Assembly: GCF_013155545.1 (NCBI RefSeq)
Contig: NZ_JABJVV010000011.1
Coordinates: forward strand, 114,885-178,884
Length of the DNA stretch: 64,000 nt
DNA from: Caenimonas soli
GTDB lineage: Bacteria > Pseudomonadota > Gammaproteobacteria > Burkholderiales > Burkholderiaceae_C
Reading direction: 5' to 3'
Positions 32,432 to 40,719 of this stretch are shown piece by piece. The notes beneath the pieces are model-generated. The model worked only from the letters and a program-made list of their open reading frames with translations. It had not been told where the DNA came from and did no database searches. The position numbers were made by a program, and so were the translations under genes. Positions within the stretch are counted from its first letter, which is position 1. Every line of letters begins with the position of its first letter.

Positions 32432-33924
32432 CAAAGACGACAAAGGCGCGATGCGTGATGGTGCTGGGCACGACCAGCGGCGCCGGCAAGAGCTGGCTCG
32501 CCACGGCCCTGTGCCGCTGGTACGCACGCCAGGGCCTGAAGGTGGCGCCCTTCAAGGCGCAGAACATGAGCAACAACGCCAGGGTCGTGGCGGGTGGCGA
32601 GATCGGCAGCGCCCAGTATTTCCAGGCCCTGGCCGCGCGGGCCGAGCCCGAGGTGCGCATGAACCCGCTGCTGCTCAAGCCGGAACACGACACGCACAGC
32701 CAGGTGGTGCTGCTCGGCCAGGTGAGCGCCGAACTCTCACGCATGCCCTGGCGTGGCCGCAGCGCCAGTGTCTGGCCGGTTATCGCGAAGGCGCTGGACG
32801 AACTGCGGGCCGAAAACGACGTGGTGGTGATCGAGGGCGCGGGCTCGCCGGCCGAGATCAACCTCGCATCCAGCGACATCGTGAACATGCGCGTGGCGCA
32901 GCATGCCGATGCGCGCTGCCTGCTCGTCACCGACATCGATCGTGGCGGCGCCTTCGCCCATCTCTACGGAACCTGGGCATTGCTCGAAGAGGCGCAGCGC
33001 AAGTTGATCCGCGGCTTCGTGCTCAACAAGTTCCGGGGCGATGATTCGTTGCTGGCGCCGGCGCCGCAGATGCTGCAGGATCTCACCGGCATTCCCACCG
33101 TGGCAACCTTGCCCATGTGGTGGCAGCACGGACTGCCCGAAGAGGACGGCGTGTTCGACGACCGCAGCACCGCCGCGGGCGTCATCAGCAAGACCATCGC
33201 CGTCATCGCCTATCCGCGCATCAGCAACCTGGACGAGTTCCAGCCCTTGAAGAACCTTCCCGGCGTGCGCCTGGTCTGGGCGCGCAGCCCGGCCGACGTG
33301 GCGCAGGCCGACTGGATCATCCTGCCGGGCTCCAAGCACACCAGCGGCGACCTGGCGTGGCTGCGCGGCCAGGGCCTGGACCGGGCGATAGCGCAGCACG
33401 CGGAGCGCGGCGGCGCGGTGCTGGGGATCTGCGGCGGCCTGCAAATGCTCGGCGAGGCGCTGATCGACACCCATGGCATCGACGGTAATGCGCCGGGCCT
33501 GGGCCTGCTGCCGCTGGTGACCGTGTTCGAGCCGGCGAAGACGCTGAAGCGGACGCAGGCGCGCTTCGACGCACTCGCAGGCACCTGGGCGGCGCTCACC
33601 GGCGTGACAGCGGCAGGCTACGAGATCCACCACGGCCAGACCTCGCAACACCCGGCCATGCCTGCCGCGCGGCCCGTCATGGCGGATGGCCTGGCTTGGC
33701 AGAACGAGCAGGGCAATGTGCTGGGCGTCTACCTGCACGGCCTGTTCGAAGACCCGGGCGTCGTGCACGCGCTGTTCGGCGCGGTGGCGCCGACGCTGGA
33801 TGACGTGTTCGACGGCCTGGCCGATTTCATCCACAGCCATTTCGCTCCCTCTGTCATCCCGGACTTGATCCGGGATCCACAGGGGCGCGCCAACAACCTG
33901 GATTCCGGGTCAAGCCCGGAATGA
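32428..33924 (+). CDS. cobQ: Cobyric acid synthase (glutamine-hydrolysing)
   Basis: 498 residues. N-terminal dethiobiotin-synthetase-like ATPase domain (VLGTTSGAGKSWLATALCRW, FKAQNMSNNARV, VVIEGAGSPAEINL) and C-terminal class I-type glutaminase domain with the Cys in AVLGICGGLQMLG and His in GYEIHHGQT and VYLHGLFEDPGV. It amidates adenosylcobyrinic acid diamide four times. The last about 30 residues (SVIPDLIRDPQ and on) are not family sequence; they are translated from two copies of a genomic palindromic repeat in opposite orientation, and the stop codon falls in the second copy. cobT begins by an ATGA overlap. Confidence 0.93.
   Translation: MTKTTKARCVMVLGTTSGAGKSWLATALCRWYARQGLKVAPFKAQNMSNNARVVAGGEIGSAQYFQALAARAEPEVRMNPLLLKPEHDTHSQVVLLGQVSAELSRMPWRGRSASVWPVIAKALDELRAENDVVVIEGAGSPAEINLASSDIVNMRVAQHADARCLLVTDIDRGGAFAHLYGTWALLEEAQRKLIRGFVLNKFRGDDSLLAPAPQMLQDLTGIPTVATLPMWWQHGLPEEDGVFDDRSTAAGVISKTIAVIAYPRISNLDEFQPLKNLPGVRLVWARSPADVAQADWIILPGSKHTSGDLAWLRGQGLDRAIAQHAERGGAVLGICGGLQMLGEALIDTHGIDGNAPGLGLLPLVTVFEPAKTLKRTQARFDALAGTWAALTGVTAAGYEIHHGQTSQHPAMPAARPVMADGLAWQNEQGNVLGVYLHGLFEDPGVVHALFGAVAPTLDDVFDGLADFIHSHFAPSVIPDLIRDPQGRANNLDSGSSPE
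33852..33880. repeat. Short palindromic repeat, copy 2 (inside cobQ)
   Basis: TGTC, arms ATCCCGG (33856-33862) and CCGGGAT (33870-33876) around ACTTGAT, then CCAC. It is translated as part of the cobQ C-terminal tail. It is paired head-to-head with copy 3 after a 19-nt spacer. Confidence 0.75.
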
Positions 33925-33926
33925 CA
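33899..33926. repeat. Short palindromic repeat, copy 3 (cobQ/cobT junction, inverted)
   Basis: Arms ATTCCGGG (33902-33909) and CCCGGAAT (33915-33922) around TCAAG, preceded by TG and followed by GACA: the reverse complement of the copy 1/copy 2 layout. It supplies both the cobT ATG (33921) and the cobQ stop codon (33922-33924). Confidence 0.75.
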
Positions 33927-34976
33927 ACCAAGATGCATATCCCCGACATCGGCAATCCACAACTCGCCCAGCGCCTGCAGCACAAGATCGACCACAAGAC
34001 CAAGCCGCTGGGCTCGCTCGGCCGGCTGGAAGAGCTGGCGCTGCAGATCGGCCTGGTCCTGGAAACCGAGACGCCCGAGCTCCAGCAGCCGCAGCTGGTG
34101 GTGTTCGCCGGCGACCACGGCTTGGCGCAGCATGGCGTGTCGGCCTATCCCAGTGAAGTCACGGGGCAGATGGTGGAGAACTTCCTGGCCGGGGGCGCGG
34201 CAGTGAGCGTGCTTGCGCGCCAGCACGGCCTAGCGCTCACGGTGGTGGATTGCGGCGTGCGGCGCGACTTCGCTCCGCGGGCGGGCCTGGTCATCCGCAA
34301 GATCGCGCCCGGCACCGCGGATTCTCGCGTGGGTCCGGCCATGTCTGCCGATCAATGCGCGCGAGCCATCGCCAACGGCCGGGCCCTCGTGGATGATCTG
34401 CCGGGCAACGTGTTGCTGCTGGGAGAAATGGGCATCGGAAATACCTCGGCGGCTTCGCTGCTGCTGGCGCGCCTCACCGGCCACGATCTCGGGGAATGCG
34501 TCGGCGCCGGCACGGGCCTGGACGAGGCGGGCATCGAGCGCAAGCGCAAGGTCTTGCAGGACGTGCTGGCGTTTCACGCCAACGCCGTAGCGCCGCTGGA
34601 GGCGCTCGCCGCGTTCGGCGGCTTCGAAATCGCCACCATGGCCGGCGCGGTGCTGCGGGCCGCCGAGCAGCGGCGCGTGATCGTCGTCGATGGCTTCATT
34701 TCCACTGCTGCCGTGCTGGTGGCGAGCCGGCTCGCCCCGCATGTCACCCAGCGCTGCGTGTTCTCGCATCGCTCCGGCGAATGCGGCCACGCGCTGATGT
34801 TGCGCCACCTGGGGCCGAGCCGGCAGGAGCCCGCGCGAGCGCTGTTGGACCTGGGCTTGCGGCTGGGCGAGGGCTCGGGCGCGGCATTGGCCTGGCCGCT
34901 GCTCGTGTCGGCCTGTGCGCTGCTGCGCGAGATGGCGAGCTTCGAATCGGCGGGCGTTTCGGGCGCACAGACTTGA
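33921..34976 (+). CDS. cobT: Nicotinate-nucleotide-dimethylbenzimidazole phosphoribosyltransferase
   Basis: 351 residues. Family landmarks: KTKPLGSLGRLEELALQIGL, VVFAGDHGLAQHGVSAYP, LLLGEMGIGNTSAASLLLAR and the C-terminal FSHRSGECGHALMLRHLG. It makes alpha-ribazole phosphate from dimethylbenzimidazole. The assigned ATG lies in a genomic repeat and overlaps the cobQ stop; a second ATG (MHIPDIGN, 33933) is an equally good start and would leave the repeat out of the protein. Confidence 0.93.
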   Translation: MTTKMHIPDIGNPQLAQRLQHKIDHKTKPLGSLGRLEELALQIGLVLETETPELQQPQLVVFAGDHGLAQHGVSAYPSEVTGQMVENFLAGGAAVSVLARQHGLALTVVDCGVRRDFAPRAGLVIRKIAPGTADSRVGPAMSADQCARAIANGRALVDDLPGNVLLLGEMGIGNTSAASLLLARLTGHDLGECVGAGTGLDEAGIERKRKVLQDVLAFHANAVAPLEALAAFGGFEIATMAGAVLRAAEQRRVIVVDGFISTAAVLVASRLAPHVTQRCVFSHRSGECGHALMLRHLGPSRQEPARALLDLGLRLGEGSGAALAWPLLVSACALLREMASFESAGVSGAQT

Positions 34977-34981
34977 ATTCG

Positions 34982-35794
34982 ATGGCGCAGTCGGCGCGCA
35001 GCTTCGTTCTGGCTCTGCAGTACTTCACGCGGGTGCCCATCCCTGGCGCATTGGCGCAGTGGACCGGCTACAGCGCCGAGCTGCAGCGCACCAGCCTGGC
35101 GCATTTCCCGGGCATCGGGTTCCTGGTGGCGGCCGTGGCGATCGCCTGCTACTGGGTCGCCGCGCAACTGCTGCCGGCAGCCGCCTTGACGCCCCTGATC
35201 GCCGCGGTGCTGTCCACCATGGCCACGCTGGTGCTGACCGGCGCGCTGCACGAGGATGGCCTGGCCGACACCGCGGACGGACTTGGCGGCAGCGCCGAGC
35301 GCGAGCGGGCGCTCGAGATCATGAAGGATTCGCGCATCGGCAGCTTCGGGGCGCTGGCGCTGATGCTGATCTTGCTGATGAAGATGGGGCTGCTGGCCCT
35401 GATGGGGTCCGCGGGCGGGATGCCCGCCGTGGCGGCGGCACTTTTCGGGGGCCACGCGATCTCGCGTGGCCTCGCACTCGTGGTCGTTGCCAGCCTGCCC
35501 CACATCGGCCAGGCGGCGACTTCCAAGTCGATCGAAGTCGCCGCGCGGATCGAATGGCCGAGTCTGGCCGTCGCCGTGCTCTGGTGCCTGCCGGCACTGG
35601 CGCTGGCCGCGGAGCTCACCTCGCCGGCCTTCGCCGTCGTCGCGACCGCTGCGGCCGTCTGCGCCGTGCTGTGGATGCGCCGCGTGCTCGTCCGGCGCTT
35701 GCAGGGGTTCACCGGCGACTGCCTGGGCGCCACCCAGCAGCTGTGCGAATGCGCGTTCTACCTGGGCGCCGCCCTGACGCTTGGGGCGGATTGA
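34982..35794 (+). CDS. cobS: Adenosylcobinamide-GDP ribazoletransferase (cobalamin synthase)
   Basis: 270 residues, polytopic membrane protein. Diagnostic motifs are FVLALQYFTRVPIP, the acidic Mg site GALHEDGLADTADGLGG, and MKDSRIGSFGALALML. It condenses adenosylcobinamide-GDP with alpha-ribazole phosphate, the last assembly step. It begins 5 nt after cobT and is followed after 2 nt by the phosphatase. No strong ribosome-binding site is visible; coupling to cobT is likely. Confidence 0.93.
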   Translation: MAQSARSFVLALQYFTRVPIPGALAQWTGYSAELQRTSLAHFPGIGFLVAAVAIACYWVAAQLLPAAALTPLIAAVLSTMATLVLTGALHEDGLADTADGLGGSAERERALEIMKDSRIGSFGALALMLILLMKMGLLALMGSAGGMPAVAAALFGGHAISRGLALVVVASLPHIGQAATSKSIEVAARIEWPSLAVAVLWCLPALALAAELTSPAFAVVATAAAVCAVLWMRRVLVRRLQGFTGDCLGATQQLCECAFYLGAALTLGAD

Positions 35795-35796
35795 CG

Positions 35797-36348
35797 ATGC
35801 GGCTCTGGTTGGCGCGTCACGCCCGCCCACTGGTGGAAGAAGGCCTGTGCTACGGGGCGCTGGATGTCGCCGCCGACGAGAACGAGACAGCCGCCGCCGC
35901 GCAGCAGCTTGCCCAGGTGCTGCCGCACGGTGTTGATGTGTTGAGCTCGCCGCTGCGGCGTTGCACGGATCTGGCGCGGGCCCTGGCCGGCTTGCGACCC
36001 GATCTGGTGCCTCGGGCGGACCCGCGGCTGGCCGAGATGGACTTTGGTTCCTGGGAAGGCCGGCCATGGAAGGCGCTAGCCCGGGCCGAGATCGATGCCT
36101 GGACCAGCGATTTCGCCGCCTATCGCGCGGGCGGCACCGGGGAGAGCGTGTCTCAGTTCGCCGCGCGTGTGGACGGGCTGCTGCACCAACTGCGCGCATC
36201 CGGCCGCGATCAGGCCTGGATCGCGCACGCAGGGGTGTTCAAGGTGCTGGTGCGGCGCCTCGATGGCAGGGCCCTGGACCACGCGGCCGACTGGCCGGTC
36301 GAAGCGCTGGATTGGGGCCGCTGGCATCTGTTCCGCATCGACGACTGA
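35797..36348 (+). CDS. Histidine phosphatase family protein, probable alpha-ribazole phosphatase
   Basis: 183 residues of the phosphoglycerate-mutase-like fold. The catalytic histidine motif is LARHARPL (RHA instead of the usual RHG), with VLSSPLRRCTDLARAL, the acid in EMDFGSWEGRPW and the second His in AWIAHAGVFKVL. In this position it should remove phosphate from adenosylcobalamin-5'-phosphate or alpha-ribazole phosphate, closing the pathway. Last gene of the B12 operon. The motif change RHG to RHA is conservative and is seen in other active members. Confidence 0.85.
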   Translation: MRLWLARHARPLVEEGLCYGALDVAADENETAAAAQQLAQVLPHGVDVLSSPLRRCTDLARALAGLRPDLVPRADPRLAEMDFGSWEGRPWKALARAEIDAWTSDFAAYRAGGTGESVSQFAARVDGLLHQLRASGRDQAWIAHAGVFKVLVRRLDGRALDHAADWPVEALDWGRWHLFRIDD

Positions 36349-36368
36349 GGCCCTGGGGACAACGCCTG

Positions 36369-36397
36369 TTGTGTACGGGTCCGCCACGGTCTATGCT
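36369..36397 (+). promoter_or_regulatory. Candidate sigma70 promoter of the universal stress gene
   Basis: TTGTGT and TATGCT separated by exactly 17 nt, 31 nt before the start codon, in the gap after the cobalamin operon. This suggests that the stress gene is transcribed independently of the riboswitch-controlled genes. Confidence 0.5.
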
Positions 36398-36427
36398 TGC
36401 ATCGTCGCCACAACAAGGGAGCTCGCC

Positions 36428-36865
36428 ATGTACAAGCGGATTCTGTTGGCCTATGACGGCTCAGACGCCGGCCAGAAAGCTCTGCTGGACTGCCGGGAAT
36501 TGGCCGAGTGGAGCCAGTCTGCGCTCTTCCTGATCGCGGTCATGCCGTCGGCCATGAGCTTCGTCGGACTCGAGGGCGGTGTCTATGACATGGAGCTCGA
36601 GGAACGCGAGAAGAAGAAGTACCAGGCCGTGCTCGAAGATGGCTTGCGCCGCTTGGCCGAGGCCGGCTATGTGGCGCGGGGCGAGGTGCTGGTCGGCGAG
36701 GCCGTCGACGAGATCACCAAGTACGCCAAGAAGACCGAGGCCAACCTGATCGTCGTGGGCCACAAGCACCTGAACAGCTGGGCCGCCCGCTGGTGGCGCG
36801 GCTCGATCTCCGGAGCCCTGATCGAGCATGCGCCCTGCAGTGTCCTGGTGGTCATCACGCAGTAA
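36428..36865 (+). CDS. Universal stress protein (UspA family)
   Basis: 145 residues with the UspA fold: ILLAYDGSDAGQKALLDCR at the start, then an insertion rich in charged residues (MELEEREKKKYQAVLEDG) and the C-terminal VVGHKHLNSWAARWWRGSIS followed by ALIEHAPCSVLVV. The nucleotide-binding G-x2-G-x9-G-S/T motif appears only as a degenerate GHKHLNSW...RGSIS, so ATP binding is uncertain. AGGGAGC precedes the ATG. It probably has its own promoter. Confidence 0.85.
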   Translation: MYKRILLAYDGSDAGQKALLDCRELAEWSQSALFLIAVMPSAMSFVGLEGGVYDMELEEREKKKYQAVLEDGLRRLAEAGYVARGEVLVGEAVDEITKYAKKTEANLIVVGHKHLNSWAARWWRGSISGALIEHAPCSVLVVITQ

Positions 36866-36879
36866 CCGGCGCGTCTTCC

Positions 36880-37524
36880 ATGCACATTCCCGTATCGAGC
36901 CGGGCGCCGGACCGTGCCGCCGCGCTCGCGCAGTATCGCCGCCGCGCCCAAGGCTACGACACCGAGCTGGCGCTGTTCGAGCCCATCCGCAGTGAGGCCA
37001 TCGCCCTGCTGGACCTGCGTCCGGGGGACACGGTGATCGACGTCGGTTGTGGCACGGGCCTGAGCTTCGAGCCGCTGCACCGCCGCGTCGGCAGGAAAGG
37101 CCGCATCGTAGGCATCGAGCAATGTCCCGAGATGATGGCCAAGGCGCAGGCTCGCGTGCAGGAGCACCACTGGCAAGACGTCGAGCTGGTGTGCGCGCCT
37201 GCGGAGACAGCGCATGTATCGGTACAGGCTGATGCGGCTTTGTTTCACTTCACGCACGACATCGTTCGCGATGACGCGGCCTTGGCCAATATCTTTGCCC
37301 ATCTCAAACCGGGCGCCCACGTGGTGGCGTCGGGCCTGCAATGGGCCGCGCCCTGGATGTGGCCCACCAATGCCTTCGTTCTGCTGGCGGCGGTATATTC
37401 CGTCACCTCGTTCGAGGGACTGGGCCATCCGTGGGATAGGCTGACCGCACACCTGCGTGACGTGCAGGTGCGCACCACGCTGATGGGCGGCATCTATATC
37501 GCCAACGGAATTTACGAAGAATGA
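36880..37524 (+). CDS. SAM-dependent class I methyltransferase
   Basis: 214 residues. Motif I is VIDVGCGTGLSFEPLHRRVG with the acidic loop GRIVGIEQCPEMMAKAQARV, then CAPAETAHVS and FHFTHDIVRDDAALANIFAH. It is related to small UbiE/ArsM-like methyltransferases (Methyltransf_11/25). The C-terminal part contains an aromatic, hydrophobic segment (WAAPWMWPTNAFVLLAAVYS) that may contact a lipid or aromatic substrate. The stop overlaps the start of the next gene by 4 nt, so methylation and the following phosphodiesterase may be functionally linked. Substrate unknown. Confidence 0.82.
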   Translation: MHIPVSSRAPDRAAALAQYRRRAQGYDTELALFEPIRSEAIALLDLRPGDTVIDVGCGTGLSFEPLHRRVGRKGRIVGIEQCPEMMAKAQARVQEHHWQDVELVCAPAETAHVSVQADAALFHFTHDIVRDDAALANIFAHLKPGAHVVASGLQWAAPWMWPTNAFVLLAAVYSVTSFEGLGHPWDRLTAHLRDVQVRTTLMGGIYIANGIYEE

Positions 37525-39170
37525 ATCTCACCCGGCTTTGGCGCATTGGTGCCGCCGTCCTGCTGTCTGCCGTGCTTGCCTCCTGTGCCGGGGCGCCCCA
37601 GGCCCAGGCCAAACCCAAGCTCGTTGTCCTGTTGGTGATCGACGGCTTGCCGCAGCGTCAGGTGCTGGCTTACCGCGACCAGCTCGCGCCCGACGGCCTG
37701 GCCCGTTTCCTGGACAGGGGCGCCTGGTTCGCCGATGCCCACTATGGCCACGCCTTCACCGTCACGGCCGCAGGCCACGCGACCATGCTCACCGGCGCCT
37801 ACCCGCACCGCAGCGGCATCATCGGCAACGACTGGCGCGACGTGAACACCGGCGCCGAGGTCTATTGCACCGGCGACTCCTCGGCCAGCTACATCGGCCA
37901 CAAGACCAACGCACTGGACGGCACCAGCCCGAAAAACCTGAAGGCGGAAACAGTGGGCGACGTGCTGCGACGTGTCGACGTCCGCTCCAAGGTCATCGGC
38001 ATCTCCGGCAAGGACCGCGGCGCCATCCTGCCCGCCGGCAAGACCGGCACTGCCTACATGTACATGGGCGCCAGCGGACAGTTCGCCTCCAGTACCTACT
38101 ACATGAAGCAGCACCCGGCGTGGGTCGATGCCTTCAATGCACGCAAGCCGGCGGACCGCTATTTCAAGACCGAGTGGAAGCCGCTGCTGCCCGACGCCGC
38201 CTACACCCGCTCCCTCCCCGACAGCCAGCCCTGGTTCGGGCCGCGCGGCGGCAAGCTGCCGATGATGATGGGCGTGGCGGCCGACGATGCGCCGGGCCCG
38301 GCGTACTACAGTGCCTTGCTGCGCAGCCCCTTCGCCGACATCCTCTCGCTCGAATTCGCGCGGGCCGCGATCGCGGGCGAGCAGCTGGGGCGCGACGATG
38401 CGCCCGACATCCTGTCCGTGAGCCTGTCGGGCCACGACTACGTCAATCACCAGTGGAGCGCCGAGTCGCGCATCTCGCACGACCACATGCTGCAACTCGA
38501 TCGCATGCTCCAGGCGTTCTTCGGCGACCTGGACGCTGCGGTGGGCAAGGACAATTACATCGCCGTGCTGACGGCGGACCATGGCTTCATGCCCGCGCCG
38601 GAGCACAACCAGGCGCAAGGCCTGCCGTCCGGCCGGCTTTCGGGCAGCCAGGCCCTGGGACGCATGAATGCCGAACTGGAACGCGGCTTCGGCGCGCCCA
38701 AGCTGGCTCCCTTCATCTCGGCCTCGGCCCTGGTGCTGGATCGCAAGCAGATCGCGGCCAAGGCGCTGGACCTGGACACCGTGGCCGAAGCCGCTCGCAC
38801 CATGCTGGTGGCCGAGCCGGCCGTCGCCGCGGCCTACACCCGGCGCGAGTTGGAAACCGGCAGCCGCGCCGGCGCTCCCTTCTTCGAGCAGATGCGCAAG
38901 TCCTGGAACAAGGACATTTCGGGGGACGTCCAGTACGCGCTCAAACCGGGTTGGATGGGCACCTCCAGCTCCTCCGTCACCACGCACGGCTCACCCCATC
39001 CTTACGACACCCATGTCCCCATCCTTGTCTATGGTCCGAGGTGGGTGAAGGCGGGGCGCGTGGACAGCCGCGTCGAAGTTGCCGACATCGCGCCCACGCT
39101 GGCACGGTTGCTGGGGGTGCCCGCGCCCTCCGCCAGCGAGGGAAAGCTGCTGCCTCTGGCTGCGCCCTGA
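37521..39170 (+). CDS. Alkaline phosphatase superfamily phosphodiesterase/phosphatase (PafA-like) lipoprotein
   Basis: 549 residues. Signal peptide with lipobox AVLASC (Cys22). The fold has two-metal ligands in LLVIDGLPQRQ (Asp), the nucleophile Thr in FTVTAAGHATMLTG, then VSLSGHDYVNH, TADHGFMPAPEHN and HPYDTHVPILV. The residues match PafA-type phosphate-irrepressible phosphatases and related nucleotide pyrophosphatases. It is exported and lipid-anchored, and probably releases phosphate from organic esters in the periplasm. It overlaps the methyltransferase gene by 4 nt, an unusual pairing. Confidence 0.87.
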   Translation: MNLTRLWRIGAAVLLSAVLASCAGAPQAQAKPKLVVLLVIDGLPQRQVLAYRDQLAPDGLARFLDRGAWFADAHYGHAFTVTAAGHATMLTGAYPHRSGIIGNDWRDVNTGAEVYCTGDSSASYIGHKTNALDGTSPKNLKAETVGDVLRRVDVRSKVIGISGKDRGAILPAGKTGTAYMYMGASGQFASSTYYMKQHPAWVDAFNARKPADRYFKTEWKPLLPDAAYTRSLPDSQPWFGPRGGKLPMMMGVAADDAPGPAYYSALLRSPFADILSLEFARAAIAGEQLGRDDAPDILSVSLSGHDYVNHQWSAESRISHDHMLQLDRMLQAFFGDLDAAVGKDNYIAVLTADHGFMPAPEHNQAQGLPSGRLSGSQALGRMNAELERGFGAPKLAPFISASALVLDRKQIAAKALDLDTVAEAARTMLVAEPAVAAAYTRRELETGSRAGAPFFEQMRKSWNKDISGDVQYALKPGWMGTSSSSVTTHGSPHPYDTHVPILVYGPRWVKAGRVDSRVEVADIAPTLARLLGVPAPSASEGKLLPLAAP

Positions 39171-39285
39171 CGGCCGTAAGCCGAGGCGCCGTCACTTTGC
39201 AAGACTTTTACCTACGCGGGCTCGCGCCGCCCGCCGATGGCTCGACGGCGGCATTAGGATCAAGCTGCATCCGACAAGGAGATCC

Positions 39286-40719
39286 ATGGACCCGCAGCCG
39301 CCGTACGATTCGCAAGCACCTCTGGCCGGGGCAGAACCGCCGCGGCGGCGCATCAGCCGGCGCGCGACCCTCATCGGCAGCGTCATCGCCCTCCTGGTGG
39401 TCGGCGGCCTCGGCTGGCTGGCCTGGGAACTGACCCATCCTGAGACGCCGGCGGTGGCTGAAGGCGGCCGGGCCGGTGCGGGTGCCCGTTCCGGTGGCGG
39501 CGCGGGAGGGGCGGGCGGTGGTCGCGCCGGCGGCGGTGGCGGCGGTGGCGGCGGGCGAGGTGCGGCCACGACGGTCGGCATAGCGGTAGCGGAGCGCGTC
39601 GACATTCCCATCGCCATCGACGCGCTGGGTACCGTCGTGCCGCAGTCCACCGTGCGGGTGCGGCCCCAGGTCGCGGGCGTGCTGCAGCAAGTTCTCTACA
39701 AGGAAGGCCAGATGGTGCGCAAGGGCGACCTGCTGGCTCTCATCGATCCGCGCCAGTTCCAGATGTCGTTGCAGCAGGCATCGGGCCAGCGCATGCGCGA
39801 CGAGGCGCAGCTGGAAGCGGCCCGCGTCACCCTGCAGCGCTTTCGCACCCTGCTGCAACAGGACTCCATCGCGCGCCAGGAGGTCGATACGCAGGCCGCG
39901 CTGGTCAAGCAGCTGGAAGCGGCGGTGGTCATGTCCAAGGCCAACGAGGGCACGGCACGGCTGAACCTGGGCTACACCCGCATCGTGGCTCCGATCGGCG
40001 GCCGCGTCGGCCTGCGTACCGTGGACGTGGGCAATGTGGTCAGCACGAGCGACGCTAACGGCGTGGCGCTGATCACGCAGATCTCGCCGATCGACGTCGA
40101 GTTCGCCATCCCGCAGGACCAGGCGCCCATGCTGCAGCAGAACGCCGGCGCTTTCATGGAAGCCAAGGCACTGGACCGCACCCGAACCACAGTGCTGGAC
40201 ACCGGCGTCTTCGCCTCGCTGGACAACCAGGTCGATACCCAGACCGGCACCGTGCGCGCCAAGGCCCGCTTCAACAATGCGCGGCTGGCGCTGTTTCCCA
40301 GCCAATTCGTCAACGTGCAGTTGAACGTGCGCACCATCAAGGACGCTGTGGTCGTGCCCGTGGCCGCCGTGCGCCATGGCAGCACCGGCGACTATGTGTT
40401 CGTGCTCAAGGACGACCGCACCGTCGCCGTCAGGCAGGTCACGCGCGGCCAGGCGACGGTCGACAAGGTGCAGATCGCGACCGGGCTGGAAGTGGGTGAG
40501 CGCGTGATCACCGAGGGTGCGGACCGGTTGCGCGAAGGTTCGCGCGTAGTCCTGCCCGGCGATGCACCGGGCGGCCGCATGCGGGGTGCGCCCGGCGCCG
40601 TGCCGCCGGAGGCCGCCGCCTCGGGCGCGCAACGCATGGGGGCGGGCGGCGGGAGTGGTGAGAGAGGTGAGCGCAGGCGCCGGCGCGAAGCCGAGGCACC
40701 CGCCGCAACGACGCAATGA
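39286..40719 (+). CDS. RND efflux periplasmic adaptor (MdtA-like)
   Basis: 477 residues. An N-terminal membrane anchor ([20 protein letters not shown]) rather than a lipobox, then a Gly/Ala/Arg-only stretch of about 35 residues (about 60-94), then the barrel-sandwich, hairpin and beta-barrel domains ([60 protein letters not shown]). AAGGAGA lies 4 nt before the ATG. It links two RND subunits and the outer-membrane channel encoded downstream. The C-terminus is again disordered and basic ([19 protein letters not shown]). The glycine linker is longer than in typical MdtA. Confidence 0.9.
   Translation: MDPQPPYDSQAPLAGAEPPRRRISRRATLIGSVIALLVVGGLGWLAWELTHPETPAVAEGGRAGAGARSGGGAGGAGGGRAGGGGGGGGGRGAATTVGIAVAERVDIPIAIDALGTVVPQSTVRVRPQVAGVLQQVLYKEGQMVRKGDLLALIDPRQFQMSLQQASGQRMRDEAQLEAARVTLQRFRTLLQQDSIARQEVDTQAALVKQLEAAVVMSKANEGTARLNLGYTRIVAPIGGRVGLRTVDVGNVVSTSDANGVALITQISPIDVEFAIPQDQAPMLQQNAGAFMEAKALDRTRTTVLDTGVFASLDNQVDTQTGTVRAKARFNNARLALFPSQFVNVQLNVRTIKDAVVVPVAAVRHGSTGDYVFVLKDDRTVAVRQVTRGQATVDKVQIATGLEVGERVITEGADRLREGSRVVLPGDAPGGRMRGAPGAVPPEAAASGAQRMGAGGGSGERGERRRRREAEAPAATTQ

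Noticed and set aside
39530..39560. GGC/GGT repeat as a tandem-repeat or CRISPR-like element
   Set aside because: It is an in-frame glycine linker of the RND adaptor; there are no spacers and no repeat outside the gene.
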